64,000 nt of DNA from Azospirillum sp. (GTDB lineage: Bacteria; Pseudomonadota; Alphaproteobacteria; Azospirillales; Azospirillaceae): NCBI GenBank assembly GCA_027486405.1, contig JAIXPD010000028.1:1-64000 (forward strand), in the 5' to 3' direction. A program made the translations under genes and the position numbers. This document shows, piece after piece, positions 1 through 11,899 of the stretch (position 1 is its first letter; each line of letters opens with the position of its first letter). The notes below the pieces were generated by a model, which was given only the letters and a program-made list of their open reading frames with translations, did not search any database and was not told the DNA's origin.

Positions 1-23
1 CCTCACTCACCTAACCCATCGCC

Positions 24-100
<77 letters not shown>

Positions 101-108
101 AATCAGCA

Positions 109-143
109 AGCCGTTGATCCAGAACATGGGTCAGCGGCTTTTT
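109..143 (+). terminator. Rho-independent terminator after tRNA-fMet
   Basis: A 12-bp stem (AGCCGTTGATCC paired with GGGTCAGCGGCT, two G-U wobbles), a 7-nt loop and a run of five T. It sits nine bases after the tRNA CCA end, as expected for the end of the tRNA transcript. Confidence 0.75.
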
Positions 144-314
144 GCTGTGCTTGACATCACGATTGGGTTTGCCGCGTCAAAGGCGGGAGCCATTGACTTT
201 CAAGGGCAGGATCACACTTCACCACTCGCGCGGCGACGGGGCATGGACCATGCGCCGCCGACGCGGAAGAGGGGGGAACCCCAACCCGATCCGGCTCACG
301 TCCAATCAACCCAG

Positions 315-1871
315 ATGCCCCCACCGCTCACCCCCCCACCGCTCACCATTGTGTGGTTCAAGCGCGATTTGCGGATCGACGATCACCGGCCCTTGTTGCG
401 GGCGGCGGCGGTCGGGCGCGTGCTGCCGCTCTACATCGCCGAACCCGGTTTGTGGGCGCAGCCCGATGCCTCGGCCCGGCAATGGGACTTTGCCGCTGAA
501 AGCCTGCGTGAGGTGCAACGCGCCCTGGCGGCGATCGGCCAACCTTTGTGCGTCCTGGTCGGGGACGCGTTGGCGATCTTGCGGCGTCTGCACCAGGATC
601 ACGGGATCGCCGCGATCTGGAGCCATGAGGAAACCGGCAACGCCTGGACCTACGCCCGCGATCGCGCGGTGGCCGCCTGGACCAGGGCCGCCGGAATCCC
701 CTGGCATGAGGAGCGTCCCTTCGGCGTCATCCGCCGTTTGACGGCGCGGGATGGCTGGGCGGCGGCCTGGGACCGCGCCATGGCGGAACCGGTGTCGCCC
801 CCGCCCCGCTCCCTGGAACCATTGCCGGGGGAATGGCCGACCCACATTCCCACGGCGCCCGAGCTTGGCCTTGCGCCCGATCCTTGCCCCGGTCGGCAGC
901 CGGGGGGACGGGCGGCGGCGCTGCGCACCCTGGCCAGCTTTCTCGGCGCGCGTGGACGTGATTACCGGTTTCAGATGTCGAGTCCGGTGACGGCCTTTGA
1001 CGCAAGCTCGCGTCTGTCGCCCCATCTGGCCTGGGGCACCCTGTCTTTGCGCGAGGTCGCCCAGGCCACGCAGGACCGGCTGCGGGGTATCAACGGGTCC
1101 AGCGACCCCGACGCCAAACGCTGGCGTGCGTCCCTGGTCTCCTTCAACGCGCGCCTGCACTGGCATTGCCACTTCATGCAAAAGCTGGAGGATGAACCCC
1201 GGATCGAATTTGAGAACCTGCACCGAGCCTATGATGGATTGCGACCCGAGCACGCCGATCCGCAGCGTCTGGCGGCTTGGAGCGCGGGGCGCACCGGCTT
1301 CCCGTTCATCGACGCCTGCATGCGCGCGCTCGATCAGCATGGCTGGATCAATTTCCGCATGCGGGCCATGCTGATGTCCTTTGCCAGCTATCATGTGTGG
1401 CTTCCCTGGCGCGACAGCGGGCTGCATCTGGCGCGGGCCTTTGTCGATTACGAACCCGGCATCCATTGGCCGCAGGCGCAAATGCAATCGGGAACGACCG
1501 GGATCAACGCCATGCGGGTGTACAACCCGGTCAAGCAAAGCCTGGATCAAGACCCGAGCGGCGGCTTCATCCGCCGCTTTGTGCCGGAGTTGGCCCCCGT
1601 GCCCGACGTGTTTCTGCACGAGCCGTGGCTTTGGCCGGGCGCGTCCGCTCTGTCCTACCCGCCGCCCATCGTCGACCACACGGCGGCGGCCAAGGCCGCG
1701 CGGGAGGCCTTGCACGCCGTGCGCAAGAGCGCGGAGCACCGGCACGCAGCCCAGGAGATCGTCGCCAAGCATGGCAGCCGCAAGGCTGGCCTTCCGGGCA
1801 GCGATCGCCGCCGGTCCATGGCCAAGCCAACACCGCCGACCGATCGTCAACTGAGTTTGGATCTGGGATGA
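315..1871 (+). CDS. cryptochrome/deoxyribodipyrimidine photolyase family flavoprotein
   Basis: A 518-residue FAD protein of the photolyase/cryptochrome superfamily, expected to use blue light to reverse UV photoproducts or to act as a light sensor. The N-terminal antenna domain opens with IVWFKRDLRIDDH near residue 11. The FAD domain contains SRLSPHLAWG near 231, WPQAQMQSGTTG near 385 and RVYNPVKQS near 401. The ATG at 315 is preferred because the alignable fold begins just after it; an upstream extension to 114 reads as non-family sequence and overlaps the tRNA terminator. Its stop overlaps the start of the next photolyase gene by 4 bases (ATGA). It does not look like a classical class III enzyme; whether it repairs CPDs or is a cryptochrome cannot be told from sequence alone. 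Confidence 0.88.
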   Translation: MPPPLTPPPLTIVWFKRDLRIDDHRPLLRAAAVGRVLPLYIAEPGLWAQPDASARQWDFAAESLREVQRALAAIGQPLCVLVGDALAILRRLHQDHGIAAIWSHEETGNAWTYARDRAVAAWTRAAGIPWHEERPFGVIRRLTARDGWAAAWDRAMAEPVSPPPRSLEPLPGEWPTHIPTAPELGLAPDPCPGRQPGGRAAALRTLASFLGARGRDYRFQMSSPVTAFDASSRLSPHLAWGTLSLREVAQATQDRLRGINGSSDPDAKRWRASLVSFNARLHWHCHFMQKLEDEPRIEFENLHRAYDGLRPEHADPQRLAAWSAGRTGFPFIDACMRALDQHGWINFRMRAMLMSFASYHVWLPWRDSGLHLARAFVDYEPGIHWPQAQMQSGTTGINAMRVYNPVKQSLDQDPSGGFIRRFVPELAPVPDVFLHEPWLWPGASALSYPPPIVDHTAAAKAAREALHAVRKSAEHRHAAQEIVAKHGSRKAGLPGSDRRRSMAKPTPPTDRQLSLDLG

Positions 1872-3397
1872 CGTCGGTGCGCAATCTTGTCCTTGTGCTG
1901 GGCGATCAACTGACGCCGACGCTCTCCAGCCTCGCCGCTGCGGATCCGGCGCAGGACCTCGTGTTGATGGCGGAGCTTCACGACGAGACGACCTATGTCC
2001 GCCATCACAAGAAGAAGATCGCCTTCCTGTTTTCAGCGATGCGCCATTTCGCGGCGGAGCTTCGCGCCAGCGGTTGGCGGGTGGAGTATGTGAGGCTCGA
2101 TGGGCCGGAGCAGCGGGGGAGCTTCACGGACCAGCTTGCCCACGCCATCGCCACCCATCGGCCCGAGCGGCTGATTGTGACCGAGGCGGGCGAATGGCGG
2201 GTGGCGCAGGCGATGGCGGGCTGGGCGGCCCGTTTTTCCATCCCGGTGGAGATTCTCCCCGACGACCGCTTCCTCTGTTCCCACGACGCGTTCCGCGCCT
2301 GGGCGGATGGGCGGAAGACGCTGCGGATGGAGTATTTTTACCGCGCGATGCGTCGGCGCACCGGTTTGCTGATGGACGGCGATCAGCCGGTCGGAGGCCA
2401 ATGGAACTTTGACAGCGAGAATCGCAAGCCCGCCACCGCCGACCTGTTCATGCCCCGACCCAAAGCCTTTGCGCCCGACGCCATCACCCGCGAGGCCCTG
2501 GCCCTGGTGGAGGCGCGCTTTGCCGATCATTTCGGTGATCTGCTGCCCTTCGGTTACGCTGTGACCCGCGCGGACGCCGAAGCGGCGCTTGCCACCTTCA
2601 TCGATCAGGCCCTGCCGCGCTTTGGCGATCATCAGGACGCCATGCTGGTGGGCGAGCCATACCTCTACCATTCGGTCCTGTCGCCGTATCTGAATTGCGG
2701 CCTGCTGGACCCGCTGCGCGTGTGCCGCGCGGTCGAGGCGGCTTACCGGTCCGGGCGCGCGCCGCTCAACGCCGCCGAGGGCTTCATCCGCCAGATCATC
2801 GGCTGGCGGGAGTATGTGCGTGGCATCTACTGGCTGCGCATGCCCGGCTACGACCGCAGCAACGCCTTTGGCCACAACCGTCCCCTGCCGGACTTCTATT
2901 GGACCGGCGACACCGACATGGCGTGCGTCCGGGCGGCGGTGACGCAGACCAAGGCGTTGGCCTACGCCCACCACATCCAGCGCCTGATGGTCACGGGCAA
3001 TTTCGCCCTGTTGGCGGGCGTCGATCCCTTTGCCCTGCATGATTGGTATCTCAGCGTCTACATCGACGCGTTCGAGTGGGTCGAACTTCCCAACACCGTG
3101 GGGATGAGCCAGTTCGCCGACGGTGGCCTTTTGGCCTCAAAGCCCTACGCCGCCAGCGGGGCCTACATCAACCGCATGTCGAATCACTGCGGCACCTGCC
3201 GGTACGATGTGAAGAAGCGAACCGAACCGCAGGCTTGCCCGTTCAACGCGCTCTATTGGGATTTCATCGGACGCCACCGCGACCGGATCGGCGGCAACCC
3301 CCGGATGGCCCAGATGGTGCGCCTGTACGACGCCTTCCCCCCGGACGAACAGGACCGCATCCGCAACCGCGCGGCCAGCCTGCGGGCCACGCTGTGA
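1868..3397 (+). CDS. FeS bacterial (6-4) photolyase / cryptochrome (FeS-BCP, PhrB-like)
   Basis: A 509-residue protein of the deoxyribodipyrimidine-photolyase-related family, whose characterised member (Agrobacterium PhrB) repairs (6-4) photoproducts and carries FAD, a lumazine antenna and a [4Fe-4S] cluster. The four candidate cluster cysteines are C353 (in DMACVR), C441 and C444 (in HCGTC) and C457 (in ACPF). They match the spacing of the PhrB ligands 350/438/441/454 with a constant offset of three. The N-terminal NLVLVLGDQLTP and the FIRQIIGWREYVRG segment are family hallmarks. It overlaps the upstream photolyase by ATGA and the downstream DUF2256 gene by GTGA, so the three are probably translated together. 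Confidence 0.93.
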   Translation: MTSVRNLVLVLGDQLTPTLSSLAAADPAQDLVLMAELHDETTYVRHHKKKIAFLFSAMRHFAAELRASGWRVEYVRLDGPEQRGSFTDQLAHAIATHRPERLIVTEAGEWRVAQAMAGWAARFSIPVEILPDDRFLCSHDAFRAWADGRKTLRMEYFYRAMRRRTGLLMDGDQPVGGQWNFDSENRKPATADLFMPRPKAFAPDAITREALALVEARFADHFGDLLPFGYAVTRADAEAALATFIDQALPRFGDHQDAMLVGEPYLYHSVLSPYLNCGLLDPLRVCRAVEAAYRSGRAPLNAAEGFIRQIIGWREYVRGIYWLRMPGYDRSNAFGHNRPLPDFYWTGDTDMACVRAAVTQTKALAYAHHIQRLMVTGNFALLAGVDPFALHDWYLSVYIDAFEWVELPNTVGMSQFADGGLLASKPYAASGAYINRMSNHCGTCRYDVKKRTEPQACPFNALYWDFIGRHRDRIGGNPRMAQMVRLYDAFPPDEQDRIRNRAASLRATL

Positions 3398-3579
3398 CCA
3401 GCCGCCGTTACACCAAATCCACCTTGCCGGAGAAAATCTGTCTGGCTTGTGGCCGTCCCTTCGCGTGGCGCAAGAAATGGGCGCGGGATTGGGACAACGT
3501 CAAAACCTGCTCGGAACGCTGCAAAGGCGACTGGCGGCGGCGCGCGCGCCAAGAGGATGCGGGCAAAGACCGATTCTGA
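3394..3579 (+). CDS. DUF2256 zinc-ribbon-like small protein
   Basis: A 61-residue protein with LPEKICLACGRPFAWRKKW followed by a CSERC motif, the DUF2256 pattern. Two CxxC/CxxxC pairs suggest one bound zinc. The function is unknown. DUF2256 genes are commonly found beside photolyase-related genes, and here the GTG start overlaps the stop of the FeS photolyase gene (GTGA at 3394-3397). A role supporting the photolyase, or in DNA or RNA binding, is inference only. The GTG start is chosen because the reading frame upstream lies entirely inside the photolyase gene. Confidence 0.9.
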   Translation: MTSRRYTKSTLPEKICLACGRPFAWRKKWARDWDNVKTCSERCKGDWRRRARQEDAGKDRF

Positions 3580-3644
3580 ACGCGCAAACGCAGCGCTCAG
3601 GAGGAGGCGCTGCCGGTCACAATCGAATTTTCAGGAAAGTGTTT

Positions 3645-3682
3645 TGGAGCGGGTGAGGGGAAGCGAACCCTCATTATAAGCT
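3645..3682 (-). pseudogene. decayed 3' fragment of tRNA-Gly (possible attachment-site repeat)
   Basis: 38 bases matching the 3' end (CCA, acceptor strand, T arm, variable loop) of the intact tRNA-Gly at 16500-16573 at 33 positions, in the same orientation. No 5' half is present and the T stem is no longer paired properly. Since the fragment copies exactly the 3' terminus and lies at the far side of an accessory segment from the intact tRNA, it looks like one arm of an old att direct repeat. Confidence 0.7.
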
Positions 3683-3683
3683 C

Positions 3684-3788
3684 TAGAGCGCCGTGATCAA
3701 AACATGAAACAGTCCATGGCGCTCTGTCCTTTGTTTATCGATCATCTTCACGCATCAAATCGATCCCGATTTAACGCGATCTGCTCTA
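3684..3788 (+). repeat. ~105-bp inverted-repeat element, copy 1 (MITE-like)
   Basis: Runs from TAGAGCGCC to GCTCTA and matches the copy at 8599-8704 over its whole length with only scattered differences. The termini TAGAGC/GCTCTA are inverted. The left end also forms a hairpin (AGAGCGCCGTG with CATGGCGCTCT). TA at both ends suggests TA target duplication, as for IS630/mariner-type elements. A 15-base tail (ACGCGATCTGCTCTA) is duplicated once at the right end, up to 3803. No coding capacity. Confidence 0.75.
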
Positions 3789-4036
3789 ACGCGATCTGCT
3801 CTAGAAATTGAAGTAAAGACGCTCACAGACATCGGCGGGCACCCCCGCCACGTCCGGTGGAGCATCAGTGAATCATGGGCATCCCAAGTTGGAAACCCAA
3901 ATGGGAATCCACTTTGTCAACATAAAATAGCAGAAAACATTCGTGCGCGTATTTTGGGGGAAAATTCTTGTCTTCATCAATTTTCAGAATATTATGCGCG
4001 CGTTTGTTTCCAGAGATTGTGGGCGGGGGCCGGTCA

Positions 4037-7000
4037 ATGGATGGCACGGACGGCAATGACTCCTTGATGGGCAGCGTCGGCAACGACACGTTGGACGGTG
4101 GCCTGTTCATGGATGGAGGGGCAGGGAACGACCGCCTGAGTGTCTCGCTCTCCAACACTGACAACAGAGCGAACACTCTGCGCGGTGGTGCTGGGGACGA
4201 CACCATTTCCGATTCGAGCGGGGATAATAGCCTCCTCGGCGACGAGGGAAACGATGTTATCACGGGCGGTACCAGGGGCCGGGAGACGATCGACGGCGGC
4301 ACCGGCAACGATATCATCAGGCTGGTCGCCCCATATGCCGACACGCTTCCCGGTTGGACGAACAGCGATTTCATCCTTGGCGGCGATGGCGACGACCTGT
4401 TCGATGCCTATGAAAACGCCCCGGACAGCGGCGGCTTCGGGCCACGGGCACCCGGGATCATCAACGATACGATCCAAGGCGGTGTCGGCAACGACACGGT
4501 GTCGTTTTCGATTTCGTCTGGAAGTTACCGGATTTCAAAAGCCGGAGACGGCGTTCTCATGGAGCGCATCGGGCTGGGCGGTGGCTCCGAAGTCCGTCAT
4601 GTTTCAGGGGTTGAGACCTTTACCTTCAGCAACCGGTCAATGACCTTTGCCGAGTTGCTGGCCTCTGCCGGAATCGGAACAAGCATCGGAGGCATCAGAA
4701 CCACCGGTGCCAACTACCTCCTCAGAACCACCGGTGCCAACTACCTCGTCGGAACCACCGGTGCCAACTACCTCGTCGGCACCGCCGGTGCCGATGCCTT
4801 GAGTGGTCTTGTCGGCAACGACACCTTGGATGGCGGCGCTGGCAGCGACACGCTGGACGGCGGCGACGGCGACGACGTGATCGCCGCAGGCGAGGGTGCC
4901 GACAGCGTGCTGGGCGGTGACGGTGTCGAGAACATCGATGCGGGTAACGGTGACGACACGGTCCTGGGCGGTGGCGGCAACGACATCATCGGCGGCGGCA
5001 GTGGCAACGACATCATCCAAGGCGATGACGGCGACGATGTTGTCCAGGCCGGTGATGGCGATGATTATCTCGTCGGCGGCTTGGGCAACGACTACTTGGT
5101 CGGTGCCGCCGGTCGTGACACCCTGATCGGTGACACCGGTGACGACACGCTGGTCGGCATGGCGGACGACGACGTCGTCGTTTACGCCGCCGAGCGTTCG
5201 GCTTTCACCGTCACCCTTGTCGGCGACGGTGTCCGTATCGTCAGCAATGGCTTTGGCTCCGACATCATCGTCGGCGTCGAGACCATCATCTTCAGCGACC
5301 GGTCGATGACCTTTGCTGAACTGGTGGCCTCTGTCGGAACCGGAACAGGCGTCGGAGTCATCGGCACCAGCGGTGCCGACTACCTCGTCGGCACCGCCGG
5401 TGCCGATGCCTTGAGCGGTCTCGCCGGCAACGACACCTTGGATGGCGGCGCTGGCAGCGACACGCTGGACGCCGCCGCTGGCGACGACGTGATCGCTGCG
5501 GGCGAAGGTGGCGACAGCGTCCTGGGCGGTGACGGCGTCGACAACATCGACGCGGGTGCCGGTAACGACACGGTCTTGGGCGGCAGCGGCAACGACATCA
5601 TCCAAGGCGGCGGTGGCAACGACACCATCCAAGGCGGTGACGGCGACGATGTTGTCCAAGGTGGTGATGACGATGACTATCTCGTCGGCGGCTTGGGCAA
5701 CGACTACTTGGTCGGTGCTGCTGGTAATGACACCCTGCTCGGCGGTGCCGGTGACGACACGCTGGTCGGCATGGCGGGCGACGACGACGTCCTTTACGCC
5801 GCCCCGCGTTCGGCTTTCACCGTCACCCTTGTCGGCGATGGTGTCCGTATCGTCAGCAACAGCTTCGGCACCGACATCATCGTCGGCGTCGAGACCGTCA
5901 CCTTCAGCGACCGGTGGATGACCTTTGCTGAACTGATGGCCTCGGCCGGAACCGGAACGGGCATCGGAGTCATCGGCACCGGTGGTGCCGACTACCTCGT
6001 CGGCACCACCGGTGCCGATGCCTTGAGCGGTCTCGCCGGCAACGACACTTTGGAGGGCAGCGCTGGCAACGACACACTGGACGGCGGCAGCGGCGACGAC
6101 GTGATCGCTGCGGGCGAGGGTGCCGACAGCGTGCTGGGCGGTGACGGCGTCGACAACATCGATGCGGGTGCCGGTAACGACACCGTCCTGGGTGGCGGTG
6201 GCAACGACATCATCCAAGGCGGCGGTGGCAACGACACCATCCAAGGCGGTGAGGGCAATGATGTTGTCCAGGCCGGTGATGGCGACGACCATCTCGCTGG
6301 TGGTTTGGGCAACGATTACTTGGTCGGTGCAGGCGGTCGTGACACCTTGGTCGGTGGTGCCGGTAACGACACGCTGGTCGGCATGGCGGACGACGACGTC
6401 GTCGTTTACGGTGCCGCGCGTTCGACTTTCACCATCACCGCCGTCGGTGACGGTGTTCGTATCGCTGGCAACGGCTTCGGTTCCGACCTCATCGTCAGCG
6501 TCGAGACCATCACCTTCAGCGACCGGTCGATGACCTTTGCGGAGCTGCTGGCCTCGGCCGGAACCGGAGCTGTCGGCACCGCAGGTGCCGACTACCTCGT
6601 CGGCACCACCGACGCCGATGCCTTGAGAGGTCTCGCCGACGACGACACTTTGGCTGGCGGCGATGGCCGCGACACGCTGTTTGGTGGCGACGGCAACGAT
6701 CTTCTGGACGGTGGGGATGGTGGCGACACACTGTTCGGCGATCTCGGTGCCGACTACCTGAGCGGCTCTACCGGCAACGACAGTCTGCTGGGTGGTCAAG
6801 GCTCCGACACCCTGTCCGGTGGGGACGGGGCGGATACCGGCTCAGGGGACCTGGGCAGCGATGTCCTTGACGGCGGAGACGGCAATGACGTCCTCGATGG
6901 CGGCGGCGACGCCGACATTGTCGTCGGCGGCGCTGGGGATGACACGTTGCTCGGTGGTGCCGGGTCCGATACGGTGACCGGAAATGCTGGCAACGACAGC

Positions 7001-8380
7001 CTGTCCGCCGGTGATGACGTCGACTATCTCTACGGTTTGGATGGAGACGACACCCTGGACGGTGGCGGTGGCGACGACCGCCTCGAAGACAGTGTCGGCC
7101 GCAATCTGTTTCTCGGCGGTGTTGGCAACGATACAATACAAGGTGGTGTCGGCGCCGATACAATCAAAGGTGGCGATGGCGACGACCTCGCGGCAACGGG
7201 TGGCGGCGACGACAGCCTGCTCGGAGGCACCGGCCGCGATATGATGGACGGAGGTGCCGGCAACGACCGCCTGAACGGCGAGGACGGCAACGACACCCTG
7301 TTGGGCAGCGCCGGCAATGACAGTCTGTTCGGGGGGGCTGGCAACGACCTTCTTGATGGCGGAACCGGCAACGATACCCTGCGCGGGGGTGACGGCGATG
7401 ATTGGCTCGAAGGCCGGGACGGCAACAATCTGTTCTACGGCGACAGCGGCAATGACACGCTGGTCGGTGCAAGTGGTTCCGATACGCTGGTGTTCGCCGA
7501 CGCCCATACCGTTTTTACCTACTCCGCTGTTGGCGATGGCGTGCGCATCGCTGGGGCGACCGGTCAGGATCTTGCGGTCGGGATCGAGACCTTTGTCTTT
7601 GCCGACGGCGCAATTACAATGGCAGGCCTGTTGTCGGGGGCTGCGCCGACAACCATCACCGACAGCTTCGGTGCATCGGACAGCGATTCTGACCTCGTTG
7701 AATCGGACGTCACCTTTACGTTGTCCGGCACTCAGCACAATCTGTGGCTGACCGGAACAGGGAGCATCACCGGCACGGGCAACGCGTTCGACAACATCAT
7801 GGTGGGAAACAGCGGGGACAACAGCCTCTTCGGGATGGAAGGCAATGATTCGCTCTTCGGTGGTCCTGGCAATGACACCCTGTATGGAAGCCTGGGTATG
7901 GACACCTTGCTCGGCGGACAAGGTGACGACTATGTCTATGGCGGACAGGGGCATGATTCTGTCCTTCTGGGCATGGGCAACGACACCATCGAGAGCGGAC
8001 TGGGGAACGACACCATCCTCGCAGGACAGCAAGCCGATCTCGTGCTCGCCGGTGGAGGGGACGATTTCATCCAGGGCGGCAAGGACAACGACACCCTGCT
8101 CGGCGGTCTCGGCAACGATACGCTCGAGGGCAATCCTGGGAACGACAGCTTGGTCGGCGGCGGCGGCAGCGATGTGTTTGTCGCGACTGAGGTGCTCGGT
8201 ACCGACGTTGTCGTCGATTTTTCGACCGCCGATGGCGATGTCATTCTGCTTGCACCGGGTGCGGACTACACCGTGGCCGACACGGCAGCGGGTGCGGCCA
8301 TCGTGTTTTCCGGCGGGAGCATGGTGTTTTCCGGATTGAGCAGCTTGCAAGTCATGAGCGGTATCATTGCCTCAGGTTGA
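4037..8380 (+). CDS. giant RTX (hemolysin-type calcium-binding repeat) protein, probable type I secretion substrate
   Basis: About 1447 residues made almost entirely of GGxGxDxUx nonapeptide repeats (for example GGAGNDTLDGG), which fold as a Ca-binding parallel beta-roll outside the cell. Blocks of repeats are separated by a ~70-residue non-repeat segment with FTVTLVGDGVRIV and ETITFSDRSMTFAELLAS, occurring five times. The C-terminus is rich in small and hydrophobic residues after the last repeat, as in type I secretion signals. No N-terminal signal peptide, enzyme domain or adhesin domain is seen, so activity is unknown. No TolC/HlyB/HlyD genes are nearby. ATG 4037 is used; a TTG at 3968 with a GGGGGA motif in front would add 23 residues. 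The flanking DNA is AT-rich and the gene is bracketed by two copies of a short repeat, suggesting acquisition. Confidence 0.88.
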   Translation: MDGTDGNDSLMGSVGNDTLDGGLFMDGGAGNDRLSVSLSNTDNRANTLRGGAGDDTISDSSGDNSLLGDEGNDVITGGTRGRETIDGGTGNDIIRLVAPYADTLPGWTNSDFILGGDGDDLFDAYENAPDSGGFGPRAPGIINDTIQGGVGNDTVSFSISSGSYRISKAGDGVLMERIGLGGGSEVRHVSGVETFTFSNRSMTFAELLASAGIGTSIGGIRTTGANYLLRTTGANYLVGTTGANYLVGTAGADALSGLVGNDTLDGGAGSDTLDGGDGDDVIAAGEGADSVLGGDGVENIDAGNGDDTVLGGGGNDIIGGGSGNDIIQGDDGDDVVQAGDGDDYLVGGLGNDYLVGAAGRDTLIGDTGDDTLVGMADDDVVVYAAERSAFTVTLVGDGVRIVSNGFGSDIIVGVETIIFSDRSMTFAELVASVGTGTGVGVIGTSGADYLVGTAGADALSGLAGNDTLDGGAGSDTLDAAAGDDVIAAGEGGDSVLGGDGVDNIDAGAGNDTVLGGSGNDIIQGGGGNDTIQGGDGDDVVQGGDDDDYLVGGLGNDYLVGAAGNDTLLGGAGDDTLVGMAGDDDVLYAAPRSAFTVTLVGDGVRIVSNSFGTDIIVGVETVTFSDRWMTFAELMASAGTGTGIGVIGTGGADYLVGTTGADALSGLAGNDTLEGSAGNDTLDGGSGDDVIAAGEGADSVLGGDGVDNIDAGAGNDTVLGGGGNDIIQGGGGNDTIQGGEGNDVVQAGDGDDHLAGGLGNDYLVGAGGRDTLVGGAGNDTLVGMADDDVVVYGAARSTFTITAVGDGVRIAGNGFGSDLIVSVETITFSDRSMTFAELLASAGTGAVGTAGADYLVGTTDADALRGLADDDTLAGGDGRDTLFGGDGNDLLDGGDGGDTLFGDLGADYLSGSTGNDSLLGGQGSDTLSGGDGADTGSGDLGSDVLDGGDGNDVLDGGGDADIVVGGAGDDTLLGGAGSDTVTGNAGNDSLSAGDDVDYLYGLDGDDTLDGGGGDDRLEDSVGRNLFLGGVGNDTIQGGVGADTIKGGDGDDLAATGGGDDSLLGGTGRDMMDGGAGNDRLNGEDGNDTLLGSAGNDSLFGGAGNDLLDGGTGNDTLRGGDGDDWLEGRDGNNLFYGDSGNDTLVGASGSDTLVFADAHTVFTYSAVGDGVRIAGATGQDLAVGIETFVFADGAITMAGLLSGAAPTTITDSFGASDSDSDLVESDVTFTLSGTQHNLWLTGTGSITGTGNAFDNIMVGNSGDNSLFGMEGNDSLFGGPGNDTLYGSLGMDTLLGGQGDDYVYGGQGHDSVLLGMGNDTIESGLGNDTILAGQQADLVLAGGGDDFIQGGKDNDTLLGGLGNDTLEGNPGNDSLVGGGGSDVFVATEVLGTDVVVDFSTADGDVILLAPGADYTVADTAAGAAIVFSGGSMVFSGLSSLQVMSGIIASG
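4697..4777 (+). repeat. 27-bp tandem repeat, three units, inside the RTX gene
   Basis: Units at 4697, 4724 and 4751 encode RTTGANYLL, RTTGANYLV and GTTGANYLV. They precede the related GTAGADAL segment, so the array looks like local slippage of the module-start motif. Confidence 0.85.
4760..6583 (+). repeat. three tandem ~0.6-kb modules inside the RTX gene
   Basis: The module start GGTGCC(A/G)ACTACCTCGTCGG recurs at 4760, 5372, 5984 and 6584, giving periods of 612, 612 and 600 bases (204, 204 and 200 residues). Each module holds a run of nonapeptides followed by the ADDDVVVYAA / GDGVRIV / ETITFSDRSMTF segment. Modules are highly similar at the nucleotide level, pointing to recent unequal recombination. 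The stretch after 6584 is related but diverged. Confidence 0.85.
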
Positions 8381-8598
8381 ATCGCGCCGGGATTGTCGGC
8401 GGCTCCCACTCCTGAGAGTCTGGCCCGAAAAGAATCGAGTGATTTCAGTCCTTTGTGTTTCGATCAATGTTGCGAAGCATGACGAATGATACCGTCTGAC
8501 CTATGAAATGACTTTCAGTATCCACGGGTTGTCGCAGAGGGCTTTGATGCGGCTGGTTTCGGCGACGAGAACATTCCAGTTCACACGTGAGCCGGTAT

Positions 8599-8704
8599 TA
8601 GAGCGCCGTGCTCAAAACATGAAACAGTCCACGGCGCTCTATGACTTTGTTTATCGAGCATCTTCACGCGTCAAATCGATCCCGATTCAACGCGATCTGC
8701 TCTA
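8599..8704 (+). repeat. ~106-bp inverted-repeat element, copy 2 (MITE-like)
   Basis: Second copy of the element at 3684, same orientation, on the other side of the RTX gene. The left hairpin is perfect here (AGAGCGCCGTG with CACGGCGCTCT, 11 bp). The ends are TAGAGC/GCTCTA. The rest of the 8381-8737 gap shows nothing recognisable. Confidence 0.75.
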
Positions 8705-8737
8705 TTCATGAAGTCGTGCTGATCCACCCAAGAAAGA

Positions 8738-11895
<3,158 letters not shown>

Positions 11896-11899
<4 letters not shown>

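Noticed and set aside
4760..6583. Regular repeats considered as a CRISPR array
   Set aside because: Period about 612 bp, in frame and coding for RTX nonapeptides; no short repeats with unique spacers.
4637..6799. Long open frame on the minus strand through the RTX gene
   Set aside because: It mirrors the plus-strand codon repeats (periodic DVVATAALDDVV-like text), has no start signal or family, and the plus-strand frame is a clear RTX protein.
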